Positions 1-9,639 of a stretch of 64,000 bases of DNA are shown here, piece after piece; position 1 is the first letter of the stretch, and the number at the start of each line of letters is the position of its first letter. The DNA is from Reticulitermes speratus (lineage: Eukaryota > Arthropoda > Insecta > Blattodea > Rhinotermitidae). The stretch is from NCBI GenBank assembly GCA_021186555.1, contig JAJKFL010000006.1:31369478-31433477 (forward strand), read 5' to 3'. The notes beneath the pieces were generated by a model. That model saw nothing but the letters and a program-made list of their open reading frames with translations. It was not told the origin of the DNA and ran no database searches. The position numbers and the translations under genes are program-made.

Positions 1-94
1 TAATAAGCTAAAATTCTTCTTACCCTACACTTCCACACAGTCAATACATTGTGGGAAATCCGGCTTCGAGAATTCGTATTCCAGTATTCACAAG

Positions 95-450
95 GTCCAG
101 GGTTCAATCCCAACTGTCGTCATTGATATATAAAAATAACAAAGTAGTAACAAATTACATGAGTATGAGAGTAGAGCCATTTTCTGAGACATCGTGTAGC
201 CCACACAAAATAAAATTCAGACAACAGCCGTCCAATACAATACTGTCCAATGACGTATAGATATGGTAATGAATGTTGCGTAGGTAAGGAACTGGAAGGA
301 GGCGGTTGTGGTCTGTCTTGAAGGTACTGGTATTCGTCATAGAAGACCGAGGAGAATATCAGTAACCTCAATCAGAGAATCGAACCGAGTACCTTTAAAA
401 AACGAGTAGGACACTATGCTACTACATCGAGCACCTCAGTGTACGTCTAA
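95..450 (-). repeat. Possible tRNA-headed SINE remnant
   Basis: On the minus strand around 365-445 there is a tRNA-like stretch with an A-box-like segment and a B-box GGTTCGATTCTC, the internal RNA polymerase III promoter layout of tRNA-derived SINEs. A second B-box-like GGTTCAATCCC lies on the plus strand near 103-113. No cloverleaf can be drawn with a proper acceptor stem, so these are more likely SINE heads than tRNA genes. The body downstream is not recognised. Confidence 0.35.
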
Positions 451-544
451 ATGTACGCTGCGGCAGCAGAACCCGATGACGCAACACCCTATTATGTTCA
501 GCTGTTTCCGTCCACATCCAACTCAAGCCCATGCCTTCCTAAGC

Positions 545-680
545 CCAGGAGCAACCCCTGGGCAGTCCATGTGAGGCTTGTGGGGTAGAAAATGATCACT
601 GGGATACATTTTTCTTGAGCACTTCGGTATTCACTTGTCAATTATCATTACACCAATACTCCGTATTCATTCATTTACAC
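545..680 (+). repeat. SINE-D fragment (Talua-like)
   Basis: The stretch shares with the fuller copy at 2205-2400 the order: end of a tRNA-like head, GTGGGATTTGTGGTGG-like segment (diverged here), then GAGCACTTCGGT and a CATT..CACCA segment. The head is diverged and truncated. It resembles tRNA-derived SINEs of termites and cockroaches; that family link is from memory. Confidence 0.5.
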
Positions 681-683
681 ACT

Positions 684-699
684 GGGGGGGGGGGGGGGG
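684..699 (+). repeat. Poly-G tract (G16)
   Basis: Uninterrupted run of 16 G at the edge of the SINE-D fragment. It is one of five G runs of 15 or more in this AT-rich window. Confidence 0.95.
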
Positions 700-1482
700 C
701 CACTGGCTCGCTACATGCCGCAGTTCCACAGGACCACAGTCTTATCCCACCATGAGAATACAAGAAATATCAATCCTAATATTACACTCCCCATCTCTCT
801 TTTCGGTCTTTCAAGAGGCTGCATCACCTTAAGAATTCCTCGTCTCCTACACCCCAGCCACAGTCTCAGTCCATCGCTCTCTCCTAGATTTCATTACTAT
901 CCTACCACACACACACACCTACAAGTGTAGGTATTTTATATAAAATGGTCAGTTACAAAATAAGTGTACGTGGCGCAAAGTTCTTAATCAAAATGTTTTT
1001 ATAACTGACTAATAAGATTCCCGTGTAACAAAACTATGTATTACCGTCTTTGTGATTATATCAGGGACATTCGTCGCTGAGCGATTATCATCTGTTTCCA
1101 GCGTTGAAGTAAAGGCTTGACACAGATCCGAAGATTACCGCGAGATGGAATCACACCTGACACGATGGCTGATAATACAGGGCATGGACTTCTAGTAACA
1201 GACAGTAGACAAGATCGTCCCACGGTATAACAAACGTCTCAATTGTGGGGGTGGGGACTAAGTGGAAAATAAGTGGGATAGAAGCAAAGCTTAATCTGTT
1301 AACTGTTATTAGAGTTGAAAATAAATGCATTGTATACAGGAGGATTCTGGTCTTTTGCGATGTTCTGCTGCGCAGAGGGGCCCGCTATAGAGCATAACAT
1401 AGCCGAAGATAAGACTCTTCAACATCAGCGCTGTGGAAACCTCAAATCTGACATTGCATACTTCCTTTTCTGGCCGACCCTC
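700..1482. other. No recognisable feature
   Basis: AT-rich DNA with only short, unconvincing reading frames. A short (AC)n patch sits near 908-919. Nothing supports a gene. Confidence 0.5.
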
Positions 1483-1544
1483 GTGTGTGTGTGTGTGTGT
1501 GAATGCACGCGCGCGCGTGCATTCTCTCTCTCTCTCTCTCTCTC
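1483..1544 (+). repeat. Compound microsatellite with 24-bp perfect palindrome
   Basis: (GT)9 at 1483-1500 is followed directly by a perfect 24-bp palindrome at 1501-1524 with a (CG)-rich core, then a (TC)n run to 1544. Alternating purine-pyrimidine DNA of this kind is prone to form Z-DNA or cruciforms. Confidence 0.95.
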
Positions 1545-1904
1545 ACATATACATATAGTCTGCGTATATATATGAGTCAGTGTCAGTTTTGAAAGAACCG
1601 GTATGGCTAGTAGCACTTTTTTTTCTATTCTGTATTCAATGAAAGCTACAAAGTTTGCTTGCGATCAGCTTGAACGCCGTGTTTCAGACAGGCCACGTAG
1701 AAACTGGCAGATTCACCCAATCCACTAGAAGACCCAAAACTGTTCCTTCGCGCATGTGTCGCCGGGAAAAGAAAGATAATGCGGTTGTTTGTATAGTGAG
1801 ATCATACAGCTTTATTTCCGTATGACCAGAAATCGCTACTGATGCGTGTGCGTGCGTCTGACACAAAAAGAGAGGTGTTTTTTTTTCGTTAGTTGCAAAG
1901 ATTA

Positions 1905-2095
1905 CATTGCGTCGGTGGTAGATGAATGAAATGTGAGTATGACGTACTGGTGGAATGATAATGACTGTAAAACCGAAGTATTCGGGAAAAAAGCCATTTT
2001 TTACATCATTAATTTCACAGGTACTGGCCTGGGATCGAGCCAGTGACTCCGCTTTACAGACCGGCGACTAACTAGACATGGGAAGGTCCTGTGGT
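1905..2095 (-). repeat. SINE-D copy
   Basis: Read on the minus strand it has a tRNA-like head with B-box GGCTCGATCCC near 2030-2040, then GAATACTTCGGTTTT and a CATTCCACCAGT segment, matching the plus-strand copy that starts about 110 bp further on. The two copies therefore form an inverted pair. Confidence 0.6.
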
Positions 2096-2204
2096 ATATA
2101 AAAGGAATACCATTCTGGGTATGAATGATAACTGAGGAAAGATGTGGCAAAGTTCCGCCATATATCAAAAAGAACGTCGGAAAGCGAGCCCCCTTAAACA
2201 TGAA

Positions 2205-2400
2205 GACGTGCTAAACCATACACGTCGACTCCCTCTCACCGCGAAGGCCCGGGTTCGATCCCGGGTCAGTCAATGTGGGATTTGTGGTGGAAAAGTGGCA
2301 CTGGGACAGGTTTTTCCCCGAGTACTTCGGTTTTTCCCCGAGTACTTCGGTTTTTCCCCATCATTTTCATTCCACCAGTGCTCCATTACAAGGGAAAAAA
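2205..2400 (+). repeat. SINE-D copy
   Basis: tRNA-derived SINE with a strong B-box (GGGTTCGATCCCGGGT, about 2249-2264), then GTGGGATTTGTGGTGG and a body ending in CATTCCACCAGTGCTCC. The segment CCCCGAGTACTTCGGTTTTT is duplicated in tandem (about 2317-2355), a small internal expansion not seen in the copy at 1905-2095. The RNA would be made by Pol III and mobilised by a partner LINE. Confidence 0.7.
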
Positions 2401-3390
2401 GAAAAAAGTAATCATCTTCGTCACAGGGTTGCACAATAAGCCTCAAGGCTGCGGTGCGTCCGTAGCATCTGCTGCGGGGCCCTTCACAAAAAAAAATACA
2501 AGTCGACTTTTGCTCTGAGATGCCAGTGCACTCTTCGCATTCATTTCTGGCGCGTTTCCGCAGCACACTTGAGCTGTTTGATGCTCCTGCACACTCATAA
2601 TGATGCTGTAAGCAGCAATAACTAGCCTGTTGCTGTCGTGCACTGGTATACGGACTTTGTTCTGGAATAATAAATAAACCACACCAGTTCAAAGGATTTT
2701 ATCGACCCTGCCTTGTTCCGCGTGTAGAGACTGGGTGTAGGAGTCAAGGTAAGACGAAGTACTGTGTGAGATTATTTGTCGACGTTGTAAATTAGTTAGA
2801 TCAACAGTTCACAGCCTGTAGGAACCGAGATTATTCCAAGGGCTCTGCAAACTCACAACGCTGCTCAGCAATATTTAGTACACGGAAGATGCTAAATATT
2901 AAGCTCCTCAGCAAGTCTTGCTCCCCCAGCCAGTGCATGTGTTTGTGATGATCACAATGTCAAATTACAACGGTTACTGCATTCACATCATTACGGACTT
3001 TCTCAAAGGGGCCTCAAAGTACAAATATCAGCATGTGGTGAGTTCAGAGGGGTTTTATAAGAAAATGTTGGGAAACACTGCGTTAGGTTATATTATAAAA
3101 ATGGCACACAAGCCAAGAAGAGGGTAAAGCTATCGCGGTGTGCTCTATGGTACTACCCCAGCATTCAACATGAGCGAATCACCGCTGATTCTGACAGGGT
3201 GAATGCTCGGTTACTGTAGTCGCATATTAAGTGGTGAAACCGCTTACTTGTGAATGTGATGTTTCGCAGATTGTCAAGTGATGTCTGAAAAGTTTGTTTT
3301 AAAACAATTTTTGTTTTTTATTCAAATTAATTACCAACAACGGAAGGCACTAAAAGCAGGTTTAATATTGTTAAGTGATCGTTACACTAA
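2400..3390. other. No recognisable feature
   Basis: Short frames only, none with family resemblance or coding-like context. A minus-strand frame over 2270-2692 is largely antisense to the SINE and is not supported as a gene. Confidence 0.5.
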
Positions 3391-3397
3391 TATTAAA

Positions 3398-3430
3398 GCG
3401 TGTAAATAAATAAATAAATAAATATATAAA
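3398..3430 (+). repeat. (AATA)n microsatellite
   Basis: Tandem AATA units followed by ATATA. Confidence 0.9.
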
Positions 3431-3582
3431 ATAGGCATGTACGTTTAAAGTAACGAATGGAGGGAATGCAACTGTGTCACAGATTTGAATTACATTTCTT
3501 TTAAATAATTTTTATTCGTAATTATTTCTAAAAACAATGCAAAAATATACTTTTATTATAAAAATAATTGTTTTTACAAAGT

Positions 3583-3623
3583 TTGGCTACATGTTTCGGC
3601 CAATAAGGCCATCATCAAGCGAA
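3583..3623 (-). ncRNA. Minimal hammerhead ribozyme motif
   Basis: On the minus strand: stem I strand UUCGC, core box UUGAUGA (consensus CUGANGA, first base changed), U, stem II GGCC-UUAUU-GGCC, GAA, self-complementary stem III ACAUGU, A at the cleavage position, then GCCAA. Stem I pairs with one mismatch. It mirrors the copy at 3730-3770. Activity would probably need dimers, because stem III is only a palindrome without a loop. Confidence 0.7.
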
Positions 3624-3729
3624 GCCTATCTTTCACATACGTTTTCATGTTAATACAAAAGTGTATCGATCAATAACATGGCCTCTCCCAATATTATTTT
3701 TGCCCTCCTTTGTACATTTTTGTAACAGC

Positions 3730-3770
3730 TTCGCTTGATAATGGCCTTATTGGCCGAAACATGTAGCGAA
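3730..3770 (+). ncRNA. Minimal hammerhead ribozyme motif
   Basis: Stem I UUCGC pairs perfectly with GCGAA. Between them lie core UUGAUAA, U, stem II GGCC-UUAUU-GGCC, GAA, ACAUGU and A17. The core carries two changes from CUGANGA (C3 to U, G8 to A), so the fold is kept but cleavage is probably weak or lost. Confidence 0.7.
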
Positions 3771-3815
3771 TCTTTTGCACAAACAGAATTGTTGTTATAA
3801 TAAAAGTAGTTCCGT

Positions 3816-4602
3816 TTGACTGGATTGTTTTCTGAAATAACTGAGTTACGACAATACAATGGGATGTCATCTCCGAAAATTTTTATCCTTTTGCTAGTAC
3901 ACTTCATGGGCTATACCCTGACAACACGGTAGTACACGCGACAGCGATCGTAATAATGAGCGTCAAGAATACATTTACAAAGACTGTGACAGAAGTTTCA
4001 AGCTCTTGTACGTATGTTCCACATTAAGGTCCTACTTTGGGTCCGCAACCCTTACAGTCCTCAGTGATGAGACCTCATGTTCTGCGACTGAAATATAAAG
4101 CACACGCATATTCAAACGCACGTTAAACAGTTGTTTGGATTTTAGCTAAGATCCATGTGGATATTTAACTACTCGTAATAAGTTCTTCAAAAAGCAGTCA
4201 AAACCTGCCTATAACGGAACGCCAGTGGCCGACTTTTTCCGTTGGAAGAAAGTTCCGTTTATTGTAGGTACTTTAACCAGGGATCAGCAGGACTCCAGAC
4301 CATCCAGACTATAAAAATTTTCCGCTAAAGACAGGCTCCTTTATGCACAAGTTCTGTTTAAGACAGGATTCAGAGTAATAACAAACTCCAGTAACAGCAA
4401 TAACATTCTGCAACATACATCTTTACAATGACGACTGAAAACAATTCTGACACCAATCTCAGATCGAGTCCAAGATACTAACTCATAATAGACTTTGCAT
4501 TCGACGTAACTACGCGTATTCGTAAAACTTCCACTTCAAAAACAAATTTCTCAGGTTACCGCAGTATGTACGGCCTAACTTTACCCGGTACACTGAAACC
4601 TG
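3816..4602. other. No recognisable feature
   Basis: AT-rich sequence with no repeat or coding signature I can name. Confidence 0.45.
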
Positions 4603-4604
4603 TA

Positions 4605-4970
4605 CTGTCCTCGACTCATGAGAACAGCTTTGACCTCGACAGCGTGGGCAGGGTCCCTCACTTCCGAGCTAAATTTCCGGAGAAAATATATAGGTCCTGT
4701 CAAAAACATGTATCTATCACTGTCTCTGTCAACTTACACTGGTTACCATTTGTTAGGTGTTCAGTTTATAACTAGCCTGCAGACGAATTTATGCATCTGA
4801 TCAGATGGAACACAACAGAAAACAACTCCCACGTAGAAAACACGAATGCACTTAAACCCATGTATTTTTAATGAGAATAAATCTGCTGGTGGCCATAAAC
4901 ATCTAATGGTCTGATTTCCCACTGCGTCACCACTGCCAAGGTCAAAGCTGTTTTCTTGAGTCGAGAACAG
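4605..4970. mobile_element. TA-flanked MITE (family Q)
   Basis: About 366 bp with long imperfect terminal inverted repeats. The left end CTGTCCTCGACTCATGAGAA pairs with the inverted right end CTGTTCTCGACTCAAGAAAA, and similarity continues through AGCTTTGACCT. The dinucleotide TA is present on both sides, as expected for Tc1/mariner-type insertion. A second copy lies at 21364-21741. No transposase remains. Confidence 0.6.
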
Positions 4971-4972
4971 TA

Positions 4973-5690
4973 GCTTCCGTTTCAATGGTGTGACAATTGT
5001 AACATTGTATTCTTTATAGCAAACACCACAACATGTAATGAAAGACTGTCTTGATAAACTGTTCGTTCTCCCAGAACCAACAATAATGGCAGGAGATCTC
5101 AATATGCATTTCAAATCAAGCTTAAGACATAACTTAGGAAAAAGCTCTTCGAAAATCATGGACTGGCGCTAGCTACCCACCCATCAGAACCGACAACAAA
5201 TACAAACGCGGCAGCTTATGCTATTTTCACATCTCTTCAATTGAATGCTGGCGTAGACGAGAGGTACGTCAGTCACAATAAACGTATTTGGGCATGTTTC
5301 AATCTACAGCAGAAATCGGATTATTTGTATCTATCACAAAGTCATAAAGGCGAAATAATGGACTCGGCCATGAAATCCTGGCCTACAGTGTAGTGCTGCA
5401 GCAATTACATGCAGTAAGCTGACATGACAGCATAAAACAATCAATACGTCAAACGTGCAACAAATGTTTCTACGTACATGCTCAACGAAGCAATTATTTT
5501 TATAGGTTGTGGGGGGGGGGGGGGGTGTAAGGGATAGTGACGCGTCTTCTACAGCCTCGCCTATCCTAGCCATCGTCATCTTCTCGTGGTGCACCCTGTT
5601 TCACAAAGGAGGCTCCGGCATTAACACGACGATGGTAGAATATTACACGATAAAATAAAAAAAAAAAAAAATATATATATATATATTAAG
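4973..5690. other. AT-rich stretch with simple repeats
   Basis: Contains G15 at 5511-5525 and a poly-A plus (AT)n patch at about 5653-5686. No gene is supported. Confidence 0.6.
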
Positions 5691-5694
5691 CATT

Positions 5695-6130
5695 TCTCCA
5701 CTCCCCATGCGTGCCAAATGCTCCGCCCCTCTTAACCTGCTTGATTTGATCATACAAGTAATATTTAGGCGGGAGCACAAATCAAGAAGTTCCTTACTGT
5801 GCTATTTGCTCCAGCCGCAGTCTTACTAAGTATTATTTTGCGTACAGAATATATAAACATAAAACCCCTGGACACATTTCTCTTCTTCCTCCTGCTGATC
5901 CGCTCATCGTATCTTCCTCCATTTGATCACCCGAATAATATTTGGTGAGGAATACAAATCACAAACTCCTCATTATCCAACAATATCCAGCTTCATATTG
6001 CTTCTTCCCTCTGAGTTTCAAATATCCTCCTCAGCAACCTATTCTCAAACACCCTCAGCCTATGTCTTACCCTTAACGTGAAAGACTAAGTTTCACAACC
6101 ATATAAAACAATAGGCAAAATTATAGTTCA
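5695..6130 (-). pseudogene. LINE-1f ORF2 3' fragment (non-LTR retrotransposon)
   Basis: Minus-strand translation, with stops and frameshifts, gives the LINE signatures ILPIVLYGCET, then HRLRVFENRLLRRIFG, then DLYSSPNIIRVIKW. These lie just downstream of the reverse-transcriptase fingers and palm in this LINE. A second piece encoding a similar SPN-ILxVIK segment lies at about 5695-5840, so the segment is partly duplicated. Catalytic RT residues are absent. I call the family LINE-1f because other copies here (18950, 33565, 41775, 46950, 54650) continue into the shared C-terminus. A clade such as RTE or Jockey cannot be fixed from these pieces. Confidence 0.7.
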
Positions 6131-6690
6131 GTATATTTTAATTATTAATCTTTACGACACGTGGCGATAAAACTTTCTTCACCTCTTTCGGCGAAAGCTG
6201 TGAAAGTATCTTGAAGTATGCTACAACTGCTTCCTTCCACCTTTCCATCTCGTCATATGCACTGTTAATTATCCCAATAGTACATAAATAGTCACACTAC
6301 TACGGGGGTTTGTTGTTACTATATTTTTTTGCCGAACTCATTAGTTGTATGCCTACGTTAATTTTTTATGTTAAATTTATCGGTCATACATAACCTGGCA
6401 AACTCGATCTGTCAAAATATTTTGTAACTGCTGATTTACAAACAGTACTTCGTATACAATTTGTAAGTACATTCGCAGATTACCTACACATCAAATTTCG
6501 TACTCCTAGATATAATCAATAAATATTAATTATTCGGACCACAATTTTTATTTCCCTTAATTACGCATCATACAAATCGCATGAAAAAAATCCTTAACTG
6601 CAAAGAAACGTGACGTAACAAAACGAATGCAGCGTCACTGAATTATTACCGCCTACTACAACAAATCTTCAGGTAGGTAATTATTTCTTT
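6131..6690. other. No recognisable feature
   Basis: Very AT-rich; nothing supportable. Confidence 0.45.
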
Positions 6691-7015
6691 GGCCTCTCTT
6701 GCTGTCGTAAACCGCTTGATTTTCGAAAAAGAAAAAGTATTGATATAAAACGTGTTTTGAGTTTCTTTACAACTTTTATTCACCGAGATATTAGGAATTT
6801 AGTTAGGTTTCCAAGTAAACTGCCTGTAATATCTGTCCGATTGTAACCAAACTTAAAATTTCCGGGCAGATTTTAGTAAAACTCACTAGTACAAAATGGG
6901 ACGCAAATCAGTCCAGCGCAAGCCTAGTTGTTCCATGCAGACAGATAGTGGGGCGGCGACAGAGCCATGAAGAAGCTAATAGTCGCTCTTCGCAACTTTG
7001 CAAACGCGCCTAAAA
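6690..7015 (-). mobile_element. MITE-1 partial copy
   Basis: In reverse orientation relative to 39282-39810. It keeps the inner segments (GTTGTTCCATGCAGACAGA, GAAGCTAATAGTCGC) and the terminal TTTGCAAACGCGCCTAA, but lacks the other terminus. It is clearly diverged. Confidence 0.55.
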
Positions 7016-7225
7016 TCGCAAATTCCGGGAACTGGTTCTACTCCTGTTATCAGATAACGGGTTGACATTATAGAAATATATGTATTATTATTATTAGTAT
7101 TATATTACAGCGCTGCATTTCGGATAATAGGATGGTCTGCACACCACTACAATAACAGTAACAAAAGCACGATCTAACAGTAACACGAAGATGGGAGTAG
7201 AACAAGCTCCCGAGATGCTATTCAT

Positions 7226-7258
7226 ATCCATCACCACCACCACCACCACCATCATCCT
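7226..7258 (+). repeat. (CAC)n microsatellite
   Basis: Run of CAC units with CAT interruptions. Confidence 0.9.
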
Positions 7259-7591
7259 GCTGACATCTGTAACGGATGCTACTGACCAAATTTCTTCCAG
7301 CGTCTCAATAATCTCATATAGGCCTAATGGACAATGTCAAACAATATTGATATAATGGTCCAAGCACTGTCACCACCTTTAGACAATCGTTAGACATCAA
7401 TAATAAACATCTCAGTACCGATCCATTTTTTCCTCTGACTTACGGTTTAGAATCGTTGGAGAACAATAATATCCCGAAGAGTACATTTTAAGGACTCGTT
7501 GCCTGATGTTATCTGATCACCGATTTCTTTATTTTCATGAAACAGAACAATGAAAATATATACATTTTGATTCCTTGCCAATTTCTCTGAC

Positions 7592-7890
7592 GAGCCGAGG
7601 CAGCGCAGTCGGTATAGTAACTAAGCTACGGGCTGGCTGGACGATCGAGATATCACAGTTCGATTCCCGGCAAAGAAAACAGACATTTCTCCAAAACGTC
7701 CAGACCGACTCTGGGGCCCACATAGCCTCCTATTCAATGGGTACCAGGGACCTTTTTGCCGGAGGTAAAACGGCTGAGGCATGAAGCTGACCACTCAACT
7801 CCATCCAGTGGTGAGGTTACGAAAGAGCGGAAATATAGCCCAGATTCCCCCAAATGCCTTCGTCGCGTGCATAGAGACAACTTTGCTTTA
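7592..7890 (+). repeat. SINE-B copy
   Basis: tRNA-derived head with an A-box-like GCGCAGTCGGTATAG and B-box AGTTCGATTCCCGG (about 7658-7671). The body follows with ACGTCCAGACCGACTCTGGG, a CTCCTATTCAATGGGTACCA segment, and a conserved GAAGCTGACCAC block. Orientation is plus. The family recurs at least ten times in the window, and this is one of its longer copies. Confidence 0.75.
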
Positions 7891-7894
7891 CTTT

Positions 7895-8185
7895 ACTGTG
7901 GTTTACTTAGTCCATTTTATCCGAGTCACGGTTCAGAAAACAAAATCCTGTGGCACACACACGTAAGCACACTGTGCAAAACTTGTTAGAAGTTCCGGAA
8001 GAGGCTCATTATAAGAAACATCCTGTCCTCTGTCATTCTACGTATACGGAGACAAGACGAATCCTCATAAACGACTGTCAGAAACAACTACAAAAACTCC
8101 TGTGTTCAAAGCCACTAAAACTTTCAGAAACTTCATTCGAGACAACAAACGACTACTACAGACATTTTCGATGCAGTTCCGGTGT
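7895..8185. other. No recognisable feature
   Basis: A 114-codon frame starting at 7950 runs on into MITE-1 and has no family resemblance; not supported. Confidence 0.45.
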
Positions 8186-8186
8186 G

Positions 8187-8478
8187 GGCGCGTTCGCGAA
8201 GTCGCGAAAAACGCCTTTTAATGTCACCACGTCTGTCTGTGTGTCCACATACATCAAATCGGCCCCCACTGGATGGATTTTCGTAAAATTTTAATTTGGA
8301 GACTTCTATTAAAATCTGTCGAGAAAATCCAATTTTGTTTAAAATCGGACAAAAATATGGGGCAATTTACATGAAGCCCTAAGTACGTTTTCTATTGTTG
8401 ACGTCCAACATACGTAGCTCAACAGTTTGATAACTCATTGTTGCGTTTCCATGACAACAATGCTTACGCGAACGCGCC
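8187..8478 (+). mobile_element. MITE-1 short variant
   Basis: A 292-bp element with ends GGCGCGTTCGCG and CGCGAACGCGCC. The inner part keeps MITE-1 landmarks: the CACTGGATGGATTTTCGT segment, CTGTCGAGAAAAT and AAAATCGGACAAAAATAT. GGTGT occurs just outside both ends (8182-8186 and 8482-8486), a possible target duplication. About 200 bp shorter than the full-length copies. Confidence 0.65.
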
Positions 8479-8670
8479 AAAGGTGTTCCGCTCTGCGGAC
8501 ATACATTTTCCTAAATTTCAAATTTGGAGGACATGGTTCGAAAAAGACTGCAGCGGATTCCGCACTTACACATGGACGCGCGCGCACGTTAGCGTTCAGT
8601 TACAGATCGTATACTCGCAGACCCACGAACATTCACAAGAAGATAGAACGTACGTATAACATAACATTGT

Positions 8671-9306
8671 GGCGCGTTCGCATAACTAGTCGAATTTTGG
8701 CAGTGAAACGAGACACAAATATTGTTAAATGCGTTACCATGGAAATGCAAAACTGCGTTATCTTTAGTACTGTTGTTGAGGTACACAAAACAGGAAATGT
8801 ACGTATAATGCAACAATGAGGCGCGTTCGCGTAACCAACGTTGACGTGGAAAAGCAGTAAGTATTACATATTCTCAGTGTGTGTATGTAGCCTTAGTTAT
8901 CCAGCATGCAAAGCGCATGCGCGGTATCATATTGTCATCTATGGCTTGTCTGGCTCTACCGTATTTTTTGACATGTCATAAACGGCACGATTTTCGGGAA
9001 AAAGTTATTGAACATAAAATGTGTTTGGTTTTCTCAGCAACTTTGTCTGAAACATTTCTCATTCTAAGACGAGTTCAGCGAGAGGCTATCATAAATATAC
9101 ATAGGTCTTCATGTAAAGCACCCGTTGTTCGTGTCAGATTTTAATGAAACTTGAATTTTCTCGACAGATTTTCGAAAAATCTTAAAATATCGAATTTCAT
9201 GAAAATCCGTCCAGTGGGAGCCGAGTTGTTCTATGCGTACGGACGGACAGACAGATATGACGAAGCTAATACTAGTCGCTTTTCGCAATTCTGCGAAAGC
9301 GCCTAA
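8671..9306 (-). mobile_element. MITE-1 copy with an extra nested end
   Basis: A near-complete reverse-orientation copy spans about 8820-9305, from GGCGCGTTCGCGTAACC to CTGCGAAAGCGCCTAA. It includes the strongly conserved segments on CATGCGC, the GTTTATGA-type block and CTGTCGAGAAAAT. Another end of the same family, GGCGCGTTCGCATAAC, lies about 150 bp upstream at 8671, so a second truncated copy abuts it. A 30-bp stretch outside the TIR (GTACGTATAA..AACATTG) is shared by both, so the true element end lies further out than the GC-rich TIR. Confidence 0.65.
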
Positions 9307-9399
9307 AATGTTAGGTTCCGCTTACACGTCTTCGTCTATCCTAACAGCCTAATACCGTTTGGCTCGAAGATATCGATATTATGGCAATTTTGTGTCGCT

Positions 9400-9635
9400 G
9401 TCAACAATATAAACGTACTTAGGACTTCGTGTAAGGTGCCCGATATTTTTGTCCTATCTTAACAAATTTGAATTTTCTCGACATATTTTAATAAAAGTCC
9501 CCAACATCGAATTTCACGACAATCCATCTAGTGGTAGTCGAGTTGATACATGCGGACGGGAAGACATAGGGACGGACCGAAGGACATGGCGAAGGTAATA
9601 GACGGTTTTCGCGACTATGCGAACGCGCGTAAAAA
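9400..9635 (-). mobile_element. MITE-1 partial copy
   Basis: Reverse orientation, diverged. Landmarks are TTGAATTTTCTCGACA, a CATCTAGTGGTAGTCGAG block and the terminal CGACTATGCGAACGCGCGTAA. It follows the previous copy almost directly, giving a cluster of three. Confidence 0.55.
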
Positions 9636-9639
9636 CCGG

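Larger units (their letters stand above)
3545..3815. mobile_element. Penelope-like palindromic remnant (PLE-P1)
   Basis: Two inverted arms face each other. The left arm (about 3549-3625) and right arm (about 3726-3812) both run from an ACTTTTATTATAA-like tip to a hammerhead motif, with an unrelated AT-rich spacer of about 100 bp between. Penelope-like retroelements carry such small hammerhead motifs in their terminal repeats. No reverse transcriptase or GIY-YIG sequence is present, so this is a non-coding remnant. Confidence 0.6.
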
